A stretch of DNA of 64,000 nucleotides from Microtetraspora sp. NBRC 16547. Lineage in GTDB: Bacteria > Actinomycetota > Actinomycetes > Streptosporangiales > Streptosporangiaceae. The position numbers and the translations under genes were made by a program. The stretch covers positions 23,343 to 87,342 of the forward strand of contig NZ_BSSE01000030.1 in the NCBI RefSeq assembly GCF_030268965.1, read 5' to 3'. The notes beneath the pieces are model-generated. The model saw nothing but the letters and a program-made list of their open reading frames with translations. It was not told the DNA's origin and made no database searches. This document shows, in pieces, positions 49,575 through 64,000 of the stretch. Every line of letters begins with the position of its first letter. The stretch's first letter is position 1.

Positions 49575-51257
49575 TCACGCGTCGAGGACCCGGCGGCGCA
49601 GCACGGTCTTGAGGATCTTGCCGCCCGGGTTGCGGGGCAGCTCCTCCTTCAGGAACCAGATCGTCGCCGGCACCTTGAACCCCGCGACGCGGCCGCGCAG
49701 GAAGTCCTGGAGCTCCGCCGCGGCGACCGCCGAGCCGGACCTGCGGCGCACGACGGCGCCCACCTCCTCGCCCAGCTCGTCGTGCGGGACGCCGATCACG
49801 GCGGCGTCGTCGACACCCGGATGCTCGAACAGCGCGGCCTCGACCTCGGCGCAGTAGACGTTCTCACCGCCGCGGATCACCATGTCCTTGGCCCGGTCGA
49901 CGATGTAGACGAAGCCGTCCTCGTCCACGCGGGCGAGATCGCCGGTGTGCAGCCAGCCGTCCACGAAGGTCTCCGCCGTGGCCTCCGGCCGGTTCCAATA
50001 TCCGCTGATCACGATGGGGCCGCGGATGCACAGCTCGCCGACCTCGCCGGTAGGCAGCTCCGTTCCGTGGGGGTCGCAGATCTTCACTTCCGTGACGGCG
50101 AGCGGAAGCCCGATGCTGTCCGGCCGGGCGGCGTAGTCCTTGCCGGCGTTGTAGATGGCCAGCGCCGTCGTCTCGGTCATGCCGTACCCGTTGGACGGCG
50201 TCCGGTCGGGCAGCAGCTCGGTGATCCGCTCCAGCAGCTTGGGCGGCGCCGGCGCGCCGCCGTACGAGATGGAGGTCAGGGAGGAGATGTCGTAGCGCCC
50301 GAACGCGGGATGGGACAGCAGCTGCCAGGCGTTGGTCGGCACGCCGGTCAGGACGGTGACCTTCTCGCGCTCGATCATCTGGAGCGCGCGCTCGGGATCC
50401 CATCTGTACATGAGGGCCAGCCCGCCGCCGCTGAAAATCGTGGTGATCAGCACGGCGAAGCAGCCGGTGACGTGGAAGAGCGGCACCGCGAGCAGCGTGA
50501 CGCGCCGGACCGACGCCGCTCCCGCCGGGTCCTTCCCGGCCAGCGCCGTGGCGCGCATCATCGCGTACGCCACGGTCATGGGGGCCTGTCCCAGGTTGCG
50601 GTGGGTGCCGAGCGCGCCCTTGGGGCGGCCAGTGGTGCCGGAGGTATAGAAGATCGTCGCGGGGTCGTCGGGTCCCAGCTCGACCGGGGGAAGGGTCACG
50701 TCGGCCCGCACCTCTCCCATGACCTCGGCCAGGTTCGCACCGGGGCCCCGGGCGACGATCACGGGCACGCGGGTCTCCTCCGGGTCCCCGACCGGCTCGG
50801 CGCCCCTGACCCGCTCGGCCCGCTCGGCGTCGGCGATCAGCAGCTTCGCCCCCGAGTCGGCCAGGCCGTACGCCAGCTCCTGGCCGGTCCACCACGCGTT
50901 CAGCGGCACCGCCACCGCACCGGAGGCCAGGATGGCGGAGAACGAGACGACCCACTCCGGATAGTTCCGCATCGCGAGCGCGACCCGGTCGCCCTTGGCG
51001 ATGCCGTAGTCCTCGACGAGGCGGCGGGCCAGGGTGGCCGCGCGGCGGAAGTGCTCCTCGTAGGTGATCCGTTCGTCCGCATAGATGAGGAAGACGTTCT
51101 CCCCGTGGAAACGGCTGATCTCCAGTAGATCCCGGAACGTCCGGGGAGCGTGCTTCCATGCGCGGATCGTCGTTCCGCCGACCTCTACCTCTTCCATCTC
51201 GAAGAGCTGGCCGGGCGCGGTGAGCTGGGCCTGAACCTGGGCATGAGTGATAGCCAT
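49575..51257 (-). CDS. Acyl-CoA synthetase (FadD-like, class I adenylating enzyme)
   Basis: A 560-residue ANL enzyme that activates a carboxylic acid as acyl-AMP then acyl-CoA. Motifs: P-loop YTSGTTGRPKGALG, SNGYGMTETTAL, GWLHTGDLARVDEDGFVYIV, the hinge DRAKDMVIRGGENVY, and the catalytic lysine in NPGGKILKTVLRRR. The chain length is normal. It is most like medium/long-chain fatty acid CoA ligases, but aromatic acids cannot be excluded. It is divergent from the arg operon and has a TetR-like palindrome upstream. ATG start with GGAG before it. Confidence 0.9.
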   Translation of the reverse strand: MAITHAQVQAQLTAPGQLFEMEEVEVGGTTIRAWKHAPRTFRDLLEISRFHGENVFLIYADERITYEEHFRRAATLARRLVEDYGIAKGDRVALAMRNYPEWVVSFSAILASGAVAVPLNAWWTGQELAYGLADSGAKLLIADAERAERVRGAEPVGDPEETRVPVIVARGPGANLAEVMGEVRADVTLPPVELGPDDPATIFYTSGTTGRPKGALGTHRNLGQAPMTVAYAMMRATALAGKDPAGAASVRRVTLLAVPLFHVTGCFAVLITTIFSGGGLALMYRWDPERALQMIEREKVTVLTGVPTNAWQLLSHPAFGRYDISSLTSISYGGAPAPPKLLERITELLPDRTPSNGYGMTETTALAIYNAGKDYAARPDSIGLPLAVTEVKICDPHGTELPTGEVGELCIRGPIVISGYWNRPEATAETFVDGWLHTGDLARVDEDGFVYIVDRAKDMVIRGGENVYCAEVEAALFEHPGVDDAAVIGVPHDELGEEVGAVVRRRSGSAVAAAELQDFLRGRVAGFKVPATIWFLKEELPRNPGGKILKTVLRRRVLDA

Positions 51258-51299
51258 GGAGTGTGCTCCAAGCCGCGATGGTAACCGGAAATGTCACGA

Positions 51300-51315
51300 T
51301 ACCGACCGGTAGGTA
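51300..51315 (-). promoter_or_regulatory. TetR-type operator candidate before the acyl-CoA ligase gene
   Basis: TACCGACCGGTAGGTA is palindromic except for one base pair and has the ACCGACCGGT core seen in many TetR-family sites of lipid genes. It lies 43 bases upstream of the ligase ATG. Confidence 0.5.
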
Positions 51316-51371
51316 CGTAGGCCAGGGATGTGAACGCATAGATCCGGCGTCCCGACCTCGGGCGTTTCGGC

Positions 51372-51401
51372 TTGCATGATCATGCTATGCGATGCATACT
51401 C
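51372..51401 (+). promoter_or_regulatory. argC promoter with ARG boxes
   Basis: TTGCAT (51372-51377), 17 bases, CATACT (51395-51400) is a plausible promoter. GCATGATCATGC (51374-51385) is a perfect palindrome and TATGC-GAT-GCATA (51386-51398) a second one; both resemble actinobacterial ARG boxes (ATGCAT-type halves). ArgR, made by this operon, should bind here when arginine is plentiful. Confidence 0.72.
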
Positions 51402-51420
51402 TTTCTCGGTAAGAAGATGA

Positions 51421-52473
<1,053 letters not shown>

Positions 52474-52629
52474 ACAGACCGGCCCGTGACCCGCGAATCC
52501 ACCGGAGATCCGGTGCGGTTCCGGTGAGCCTCCGGTGAGGCGAGGACGTCGCGTGACACGGCGCGGCGAGCGAACAGAACGACACGCGACACGCGAATGC
52601 GGCCCCCGGCCGCGAGGCGAGGAGGTTGT

Positions 52630-53784
52630 ATGAGCGTCACGGCTCCACTCGGGTTCCGGGCGGCGGGCGTCGTCGCGGGCATCAAGGCGAGCGGCGCGCG
52701 CGACCTCGCGCTCGTCGTCAACGACGGGCCGTCGCGCGCGGCCGCGGGCGTCTTCACCGCCAACCGGGTCAAGGCCGCGCCGGTGCTCTGGTCGGCGCAG
52801 GTTCTCAGCGGAGGCCGGGTCAAGGCGGTGATCCTCAACTCCGGCGGCGCCAACGCCTGCACGGGGCCGCTCGGCTTCCAGGACACGCACGCCACGGCCG
52901 AGAAGGTCGCCGCGGCGCTGGAGGACTCCGCGGGCGAGATCGCGGTCTGCTCCACCGGGCTGATCGGCGAGCGGCTGCCGATGGACGCGCTGCTCGGCGG
53001 CGTCGAAACGGCCGTGTCCCAGCTCTCCCGGGACGGCGGCCTGGCCGCCGCCGACGCGATCAGGACCACCGACACGGTCAGCAAGATCGCTTTCCGCAAG
53101 GGCGAGGGCGGTTACATGGTGGGCGGCATGGCCAAGGGCGCGGGCATGCTCGCCCCGGCGCTGGCCACCATGCTGTGCGTCATCACCACCGACGCCGAGC
53201 TCACCTCTGAGGAGCTGGACGCGGTGCTGCGCAAGGCGACGGGCGTCACTTTCGACCGGCTGGACGCCGACGGCTGCATGTCCACCAACGACACCGTGCT
53301 GCTGCTGGCCAGCGGCGCGTCCGGGGTGCGGCCCGACCTCGCCGAGTTCGAGAAGGTCGTCACCACGGTCTGCGCCGACCTCACCCGGCAGCTCCTGGTC
53401 GACGCGGAGGGCGCCTCCAAGGCGATCGCGATCGAGGTCGTGGGCGCCGCCAGCGTGGAGGACGCCGTGACGGTGGGCCGGACGGTGGCCAGGAACAACC
53501 TCCTCAAGTGCGCGATCCACGGTGAGGACCCCAACTGGGGCCGCGTGCTCGCCGCAGTCGGTACGACGGACGCGGTGTTCGAGGCGGACCGGCTCAACGT
53601 GGCCATCAACGGCGTCTGGATCTGCCGCGGCGGCGCCGTGGGCGACGACCGGTCCAAGGTCGACCTGCGTCCCCGCGACGTGACGATCACCATCGACCTG
53701 TCCGCCGGCCCGCACTCCGCGACGATCCACACCACGGATCTCACCGCGGCGTACGTCCACGAGAACTCGGCGTACTCCTCATGA
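52630..53784 (+). CDS. argJ: Glutamate N-acetyltransferase/amino-acid acetyltransferase ArgJ
   Basis: A 384-residue Ntn-type enzyme that moves acetyl groups from acetylornithine to glutamate, recycling the acetyl. The precursor cleaves itself at the Thr in [34 protein letters not shown] and [15 protein letters not shown] are other signatures. Strong GAGGAGG seven bases before ATG 52630. The 156 bases before it hold a small CACCGG/CCGGTG hairpin and repeated TCCGGTGAG. The tail overlaps argB as ATGA. Whether it also uses acetyl-CoA (bifunctional) is not decidable. Confidence 0.96.
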   Translation: MSVTAPLGFRAAGVVAGIKASGARDLALVVNDGPSRAAAGVFTANRVKAAPVLWSAQVLSGGRVKAVILNSGGANACTGPLGFQDTHATAEKVAAALEDSAGEIAVCSTGLIGERLPMDALLGGVETAVSQLSRDGGLAAADAIRTTDTVSKIAFRKGEGGYMVGGMAKGAGMLAPALATMLCVITTDAELTSEELDAVLRKATGVTFDRLDADGCMSTNDTVLLLASGASGVRPDLAEFEKVVTTVCADLTRQLLVDAEGASKAIAIEVVGAASVEDAVTVGRTVARNNLLKCAIHGEDPNWGRVLAAVGTTDAVFEADRLNVAINGVWICRGGAVGDDRSKVDLRPRDVTITIDLSAGPHSATIHTTDLTAAYVHENSAYSS

Positions 53785-54733
53785 CGGCCCGGCAGAACGG
53801 CGCGCTCGACAAGGCGCACACGCTGATCGAGGCGCTGCCCTGGATGGCGCGCTTCCACGGCGCGACCGTCGTCATCAAGTACGGCGGCAACGCGATGACC
53901 GAGGAGCACCTGCGCGAGAAGTTCGCCGACGACGTGGTCTTCCTCAGGTACGCCGGGCTCAGGCCGGTGATCGTGCACGGCGGGGGCCCGCAGATCCAGC
54001 GGCACCTCGACCTGCTCGGCATCGAGAGCCACTTCGTCGGCGGCCTGCGGGTGACCACGCCCGAGGCCATGCAGGTGGTCCGGATGGTCCTGGTCGGTCA
54101 GGTCAACCGCGACGTGGTCGGCCTGATCAACCGGCACGGGCCGTTCGCGGTCGGCATGTCGGGCGAGGACGCCCACCTGTTCACCGCCGAGCGCAAGCAC
54201 GCCGTCGTCGACGGCGTCACGGTCGACATCGGTCAGGTCGGCGAGATCGTCGGCGTCGAGGCGGGAGCCGTAGGGGCCCTGCTGGACGACGGGCGGATCC
54301 CCGTGGTGTCGTCGATCGCGCGCGGTGAGGACGGCGCGATCTACAACGTGAACGCCGACACGGCCGCCGCCGCGCTGGCGGTCGCGCTGGGCGCGTCCAA
54401 GCTGGTCGTGCTCACCGACGTCGAGGGCCTGTACGCCGACTGGCCGAACAGCGACGAGGTCGTCAGCAGGATCACCGCGACGGAGCTGGCCGAGCTGCTG
54501 CCGTCGCTGTCGAGCGGCATGGTCCCCAAGATGGAGGCGTGCCTCACGGCGGTGCGCGGTGGCGTCCCGGGGGCGCACGTGCTCGACGGCCGGGTACCGC
54601 ACTCCCTGCTGCTGGAGATCTTCACGGACGAGGGCATCGGCACGATGGTGCTGCCCGACTCCACCCCCGCCCAGGCCGTGCCCGCACCGGCGGGACATCG
54701 CATGCAGGTCACCATTCCGATCAAGGGGGACGC

Positions 54734-54737
<4 letters not shown>
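53781..54737 (+). CDS. argB: Acetylglutamate kinase
   Basis: A 318-residue amino acid kinase that phosphorylates N-acetylglutamate. Nucleotide and substrate motifs: [27 protein letters not shown]-type [24 protein letters not shown] and [12 protein letters not shown]. It is usually the arginine-inhibited step; the N-terminal extension (about 25 residues) before the kinase fold is typical of the inhibited hexameric form. Overlaps argJ and argD by four bases on each side. Confidence 0.96.
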
Positions 54738-57463
<2,726 letters not shown>

Positions 57464-57478
57464 CGTCGTCGCGGCGGC

Positions 57479-57534
57479 GATCACACGGGCGGCTCGCACC
57501 GCGCCGCGGGCCCGGCGACTCTCCGCCCGTGATC
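57479..57534 (+). terminator. Hairpin between argR and argG, with ARG-box-like half
   Basis: GATCACACGGGCGG (57479-57492) pairs with CCGCCCGTGATC (57523-57534) apart from a two-base bulge. The right arm runs into GATCATGC, eight bases shared with the argC ARG box, so this gap may both end argR transcription and place ArgR before argG. Confidence 0.55.
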
Positions 57535-57606
57535 ATGCAGACCAGCGCCGGCAGGCGCTGTGACCTGTGAAAACATGAAACGTGACCACGCAATTGGAGA
57601 AAGATC

Positions 57607-60308
<2,702 letters not shown>

Positions 60309-60310
60309 CC

Positions 60311-61180
60311 ATGGCCTCCGGCCCGGCGCCGCGCAAGTGCGACCCCGTCACATCGGCTCCCGGGCTCGACGCGCCCGGGAGCGGCGGGTCCGGTGGCGCG
60401 GCGCCCGGAGGTGTCACGCCCGCGGGGACGGCCCTGGACAGGGGGTTCTTCGACCGCCCGTCCGATGAGGTCGCGCCCGACCTTCTGGGGCGGGTGATCA
60501 CGCACGGTGCCGTGGCCGTGCGGCTCACCGAGGTGGAGGCGTACGGCGGGCCTGGCCAGGACCCGGCCTCGCACACCTACCGCGGCCGGACCCTCCGCAA
60601 CGCCGTGATGTTCGGAGATCCCGGCCACCTGTACGTCTACTTCACGTACGGCATGCACTTCTGCGCCAACCTCGTCTGCCTGCCGGAGGGCCACGCCTCC
60701 GCCGTCCTCCTGCGGGCCGGCGAGGTGATAGCGGGAGCCGACCTCGTCCGTCGCCGCCGCTTCCCGTCCGGCGCGGGCGGCTCCGTTCCGGCCGGCTCCG
60801 GAACGCCTGGCCGTCCCGATGCCTCGGATGCTGTGAGCCCCGGTGGTGCCGGGACGGGCGGGAGCCGTACCCCTTCCGGCGGACGCCGGAACGTCCCCGA
60901 CCGGGACCTGGCCAGGGGACCGGCGCGGCTGGCCGTCGCCCTCGGCTTCGAGCGGCGGCACAACGGCCTCGACTGCTGCGGCACGGGACCGGTCCGGGTG
61001 TTCTCCGGCGTGCCGGCCGATCCGGCGCGCATCCACACGGGGCCCCGTACGGGGGTCTCCACCGGGGCAGAGACCCCCTGGCGCTTCTGGATCGACGGCG
61101 ATCCGACGGTCTCGCCCTACCGCCCCCACGTACCGCGTCGGCGCGGCCGGACCGAGGGACCTCAGCCCGACGTGCGCTGA
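60311..61180 (+). CDS. mpg: DNA-3-methyladenine glycosylase (MPG/AAG family) with long insert
   Basis: A 289-residue base-excision enzyme. The Aag core is clear: [18 protein letters not shown], the catalytic glutamate in [49 protein letters not shown] and [20 protein letters not shown] closes the fold. About 45 residues rich in Gly, Ser and Pro (roughly 158-200) are inserted before it, and the first ~45 residues are also low-complexity. Both may be disordered. The ATG lies two bases after the argH stop, so it may be cotranscribed with it. Confidence 0.92.
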   Translation: MASGPAPRKCDPVTSAPGLDAPGSGGSGGAAPGGVTPAGTALDRGFFDRPSDEVAPDLLGRVITHGAVAVRLTEVEAYGGPGQDPASHTYRGRTLRNAVMFGDPGHLYVYFTYGMHFCANLVCLPEGHASAVLLRAGEVIAGADLVRRRRFPSGAGGSVPAGSGTPGRPDASDAVSPGGAGTGGSRTPSGGRRNVPDRDLARGPARLAVALGFERRHNGLDCCGTGPVRVFSGVPADPARIHTGPRTGVSTGAETPWRFWIDGDPTVSPYRPHVPRRRGRTEGPQPDVR

Positions 61181-61209
61181 CCGTCTCGCGTCGGCCGCGT
61201 CGGCCGCCT

Positions 61210-61261
61210 CGCGCTGCCGGGTTCCGCGCTGCCGGGTTCCGCGCTGCCGGGTTCCGCGCTG
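61210..61261. repeat. 15-bp tandem repeat, three copies plus part
   Basis: CGCGCTGCCGGGTTC occurs three times without change at 61210, 61225 and 61240, followed by CGCGCTG. It lies between the convergent mpg and ArsC-like genes. Exact repeats suggest recent slippage. Confidence 0.88.
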
Positions 61262-61283
61262 TCCGGCGCGCGGCGAGGGAGTC

Positions 61284-61658
61284 TCAGGCCGGATCTTCCG
61301 CTGTGGGCAGGACCGAGCGGACCGCTTCCGGAGACCGGCCGACGACCGCCGTGCCGTCGTCCGCGGTGATGATCGGCCGCTGGATGAGAACCGGATGGGC
61401 CGCCATGGCCTCGATCCACCGGCCGCGGTTCCCCTCGTCGCACGGCCACGACGCCATGCCGAGCTCCGCCGCCACGGGTTCTCCGACACGGGCGATGTCC
61501 CAGGGCTCCAGGTTGAGACGCCGGAGCACGTCTTCGAGTTCGGGTACGGTCGGCGGTTCGTCCAGATAGTGGCGGATCGTGTACTGGGCGCCCTCCGCGT
61601 CCAGCAGGGACAGCGCGGAGCGGCACTTGGAGCAGGCCGGGTTGATCCAGATTTCCAT
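61284..61658 (-). CDS. ArsC/Spx-family thioredoxin-fold reductase
   Basis: A 124-residue protein of the glutaredoxin-coupled arsenate reductase family. The active-site cysteine is in NPACSKCRSALSLL; here it is the first Cys of a CxxC pair, while classic ArsC has a single cysteine. The arginine of LIQRPII, which orients arsenate in ArsC, is present. It may be an arsenate reductase or a general thiol oxidoreductase; no ars operon surrounds it. It is convergent with mpg. ATG start with weak upstream purines. Confidence 0.85.
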   Translation of the reverse strand: MEIWINPACSKCRSALSLLDAEGAQYTIRHYLDEPPTVPELEDVLRRLNLEPWDIARVGEPVAAELGMASWPCDEGNRGRWIEAMAAHPVLIQRPIITADDGTAVVGRSPEAVRSVLPTAEDPA

Positions 61659-61844
61659 GCCGCCATTCTTTCGCCGGCGCCCCGGCGAGGTCGCGGAACC
61701 GCGGCGGTGGTCGTCGCCCCCGAGGTGTCCGGAATCACACGGCGAGGGAGAGCGGACGGCGACCCGCTTGTTCCGGCAGGCCCAAGCGGTACGTCGGGTC
61801 GCTCGCGTCACGACCGCCCGGACCGGTCAGCTATTGAGTGGCGA

Positions 61845-61850
61845 TAGGGT
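61845..61850 (+). promoter_or_regulatory. Candidate -10 of tyrS
   Basis: TAGGGT lies 66 bases before the tyrS GTG; the -35 is not clear. Weak on its own. Confidence 0.3.
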
Positions 61851-61916
61851 TTTGTGATCAGGCAGGCTTGTACGGGGGCGAAAGCCGTACATCCATCGAC
61901 ACCGAAAGCCAGGATC

Positions 61917-63182
61917 GTGACCGACATCCTCGATGAGCTCGAATGGCGCGATGTCATCGCGCAGACCACCGATGCCGACGCGCTGCGTAAGGCACTGGCC
62001 GAGGGTCCGATCACGGTCTATGAGGGCTTCGACCCGACCGCGCCGTCCATCCACGTCGGAAACCTCGCCAGCCTTCTGCTCCTCACCCGGTTCCAGCGGG
62101 CGGGGCACCGGCCGATCGCGCTGGTCGGCGGGGCCACCGGCCTCATCGGCGACCCCAGCGGCCGCAGCACCGAGCGCTCGCTGAACTCCTCGGAGGTCGT
62201 CGCCGACTGGGTGAGCCGGATCCGTGGCCAGGTGGAGAAGTTCCTCTCGTTCGACAGCGGGCCGACGTCCGCGACGATGGTCAGCAACCTCGACTGGACG
62301 TCGAAGCTGTCCGCGATCGACTTCCTGCGCGACGTCGGAAAGCACTTCCCGGTGAACCGCATGCTGGCCCGTGAGTCCGTGTCCGCGCGGCTCGGCGGTG
62401 AGGGGCTGAGCTACACCGAGTTCAGCTACCAGATCCTCCAGGCCAACGACTACCTGGAGCTGTACCGCCGGCACGGATGCACACTGCAGCTCGGCGGCAG
62501 CGACCAGTGGGGCAACATCACGGCGGGCGTGGATCTGATCCGCCGCGTCGAGAGCGCCCACGTCCACGGGCTCACCGGCAAGCTGATCACCAAGGCCGAC
62601 GGCACGAAGTTCGGCAAGACCGCCGGAGGCGCCATCTGGCTCGATCCGGCGCTCACCTCGCCGTACGCGTTCTACCAGTACTGGCTGAACGCCGACGACC
62701 GGGACGTGGTGCGTTTCCTGAAGGTCTTCACGTTCCGGACCCAGGAGGAGATCGCCGAACTGGAGAAGGACGTCGCGGAGCGTCCGGCCGCGCGTGCCGC
62801 GCAACGGACGCTCGCCGAGGACCTGACGACCATGGTCCACGGAGCGGACGAGCTCGCCAAGGTGATCGCCGCGTCGCGCGCCCTGTTCGGGCAGGGATCC
62901 CTGGAGGAGCTCGACGCCCGGACACTCGAGTCGGCGTTGTCCGAGGTGCCCAAGGCGACCGTTCCCGCGCTCGGGATGCCGTATGTCGACCTGCTGGCCG
63001 AGAGCGGCCTCGTCGACTCCAAGTCGGCCGCCCGCCGCGCGGTCAAGGAGGGCGGGGCCTACCTCAACAACGTGAAGATCACCGATGAGGAGTACGTGCC
63101 GGCTCAGGACGACCTGCTGCACGGCCGCTTCCTCGTGCTCCGTCGCGGCAAGCGCACCGTCGGCGGTATCGAGGTCGGCTGA
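61917..63182 (+). CDS. tyrS: Tyrosyl-tRNA synthetase
   Basis: A 421-residue class I synthetase. Tyrosine site [20 protein letters not shown] (HIGH is HVGN), [33 protein letters not shown], and the KMSKS loop KFGKT. A C-terminal S4 RNA-binding domain ([18 protein letters not shown]) binds tRNA. GTG 61917 gives [14 protein letters not shown], a usual start, with AGGA close upstream. It stands just before the rRNA operon, which is in the same direction. Confidence 0.95.
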   Translation: MTDILDELEWRDVIAQTTDADALRKALAEGPITVYEGFDPTAPSIHVGNLASLLLLTRFQRAGHRPIALVGGATGLIGDPSGRSTERSLNSSEVVADWVSRIRGQVEKFLSFDSGPTSATMVSNLDWTSKLSAIDFLRDVGKHFPVNRMLARESVSARLGGEGLSYTEFSYQILQANDYLELYRRHGCTLQLGGSDQWGNITAGVDLIRRVESAHVHGLTGKLITKADGTKFGKTAGGAIWLDPALTSPYAFYQYWLNADDRDVVRFLKVFTFRTQEEIAELEKDVAERPAARAAQRTLAEDLTTMVHGADELAKVIAASRALFGQGSLEELDARTLESALSEVPKATVPALGMPYVDLLAESGLVDSKSAARRAVKEGGAYLNNVKITDEEYVPAQDDLLHGRFLVLRRGKRTVGGIEVG

Positions 63183-63207
63183 CCTCATCTCGGTTCCGTC
63201 TCACTTC

Positions 63208-63251
63208 GTACGGCACGGCCTCGTGGTTCCCGACCCGAGGCCGTGCCGTAC
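63208..63251 (+). terminator. tyrS terminator
   Basis: Perfect 16-bp stem GTACGGCACGGCCTCG / CGAGGCCGTGCCGTAC with a 12-base loop, 25 bases after tyrS. Confidence 0.85.
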
Positions 63252-63419
63252 GGCGTTGCGGGGCCGGTCCGACCACGGGGAAGAGAGTGTCCGGGCGTCG
63301 CCGCGAAGGTCGGATGACGGTCAAAATTGCCTGTGACGGGGGTAACAGTCTTGCGGCGAAGCGGCCGAAAATTTCCTGATCAGTGCTGTGACCTGCGGTT
63401 TTGTAGGTATGGCGCCGAT

Positions 63420-63448
63420 TTGACGATGGGCCGGGTGTTGCCTAATGT
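63420..63448 (+). promoter_or_regulatory. rRNA operon promoter P1
   Basis: TTGACG (63420-63425), exactly 17 bases, TAATGT (63443-63448): a very strong main-sigma promoter. Confidence 0.8.
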
Positions 63449-63592
63449 TCTCTTCGCCCCGAGAGACCGGGACGCCGCGAGGCGGACGGGTCCCCTGGGG
63501 GCCAGTCACTTCTGACAAGCCTCATGGATCCGGCCCTGGTGTCGTGTCCGGCCGGTCCGCAAGGTGTCCAGATCCCAGCCCACCAGGCTGAC

Positions 63593-63621
63593 TGGACAGG
63601 GAGCGGGGGGTGAGGTAGTCT
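63593..63621 (+). promoter_or_regulatory. rRNA operon promoter P2
   Basis: TGGACA (63593-63598), exactly 17 bases, TAGTCT (63616-63621). Two stacked promoters are normal for rrn operons. Confidence 0.78.
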
Positions 63622-63903
63622 GGAATGGTTGCCCTGGAGACAGGGATTGAGTCCCACGGTGGGTCTCAGCCGGCGATCGGCAGAGACTCTCGGGATGAGA
63701 ACAAAACGAGATCAACGTCCCTGAGGGGTCGGCCGTCATGGCTGGTCACGATGGTGGTTGCGTCCGTTTCTTGAGAACTCAACAGTGTGCTAAAAGCCAG
63801 TGCATGATGCACAACCCCGTCTTACCGTGTCTTCGGATGCGGGGGATGGATTCCTTTGGTTGACATTCATGTCGAATGTTGGCCAGGAAAAACTCGAAGA
63901 CAT

Positions 63904-64000
63904 TGTTTGGAGAGTTTGATCCTGGCTCAGGACGAACGCTGGCGGCGTGCTTAACACATGCAAGTCGAGCGGAAAGGCCCTTCGGGGTACTCGAGCGGCG
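63904..64000 (+). rRNA. rrs: 16S ribosomal RNA (5' end only)
   Basis: AGAGTTTGATCCTGGCTCAG (63911-63930) is the universal 16S 5' primer site (27F), followed by GACGAACGCTGGCGGCGTGC and AACACATGCAAGTCGAGCGG, both standard for Actinobacteria. By alignment to E. coli numbering the mature end is near 63904. The gene runs beyond the window. Confidence 0.97.

Larger units (their letters stand above)
63183..63903 (+). promoter_or_regulatory. tyrS terminator and rRNA operon promoter/leader region
   Basis: About 720 bases without protein genes. It holds the tyrS terminator, two promoters that look like rRNA P1 and P2 (63420 and 63593), and a ~275-base leader with TTCTTGAGAACTCAACAGTG, a sequence usual in actinobacterial rrn leaders, and a small ACATTC/GAATGT hairpin at 63863-63879 near the mature 16S end, which may be part of the processing stem. 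Small open frames here are not genes. Confidence 0.8.

Noticed and set aside
57464..57606. Possible tRNA gene near argG
   Set aside because: The hairpin there does not continue into a cloverleaf and no TΨC-loop GTTCGAATC-type sequence is present.
61659..61916. T-box leader before tyrS
   Set aside because: No antiterminator or T-box sequence found by eye.
63321..63739. Small open frames between tyrS and 16S
   Set aside because: They overlap two strong rRNA promoters and the leader, and lack start signals.

Overview
The window is a housekeeping stretch of a high-GC actinobacterial chromosome. GTG and TTG starts are frequent and 4-base ATGA/GTGA gene overlaps are common. The gene order (PIM lipid cluster, pdxST-yebC-ruvCAB-yajC-secDF-apt-rel, hisS-aspS-rarA-alaS-ruvX-mltG-aroE, infC-rpmI-rplT, pheST, arg operon, mpg, tyrS) follows blocks that are also neighbours in Mycobacterium and Streptomyces. 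A PIP synthase, PatA and PimA set, the rRNA leader and the start of 16S rRNA also point to Actinobacteria. A Streptosporangiales-type genome is my best guess from overall character, not a proven placement. I see no prophage, IS element, CRISPR array, tRNA gene or secondary-metabolite cluster.

Layout. 1-7752: tail of a HIT protein; a secreted GHL10-type glycoside hydrolase and an EF-G2 paralogue on the minus strand; then a translationally coupled phosphatidylinositol mannoside operon (PIP synthase, PatA, PimA, small membrane protein). 7884-12135: DUF3048 lipoprotein and vitamin B6 synthesis (pdxS, pdxT) split by a leaderless marR gene and the amputated tail of an efflux pump, then yebC. 12303-16009: an Eis-like acetyltransferase, then ruvCAB behind a LexA box. 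16166-22617: protein export (yajC-secD-secF), apt and the (p)ppGpp enzyme Rel. 22793-29806: a DUF349 protein and two anchored cyclophilins on the minus strand, flanking a plus-strand MBL hydrolase-hisS-aspS operon. 30234-38571: DUF2231 protein, rarA, DUF948, DUF6167, alaS, ruvX, a decayed mltG tail, mltG and aroE. 38612-42268: infC-rpmI-rplT with an elaborate leader and an ATC start codon, an RNA methyltransferase and an orphan soluble histidine kinase. 42346-51257: pheST, a secreted penicillin-acylase-like enzyme fused to an F5/8 type C domain, and an acyl-CoA ligase. 51372-60308: argCJBDFR-G-H with ARG-box-like operators. 60311-64000: mpg, an ArsC-like reductase, tyrS, and an rRNA promoter/leader region running into 16S rRNA, which is cut by the window end.

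Much of the unusual content lies between the genes: strong perfect hairpins at convergent or operon ends, operators for LexA, ArgR, MarR and probably TetR-type regulators, and two gene remnants (an MFS tail after marR and a MltG tail before mltG). I did not find a clearly new multi-gene system. The observations I would follow first are the infC leader, the marR locus with its lost pump, the mltG remnant and the penicillin acylase/F5-8C fusion.
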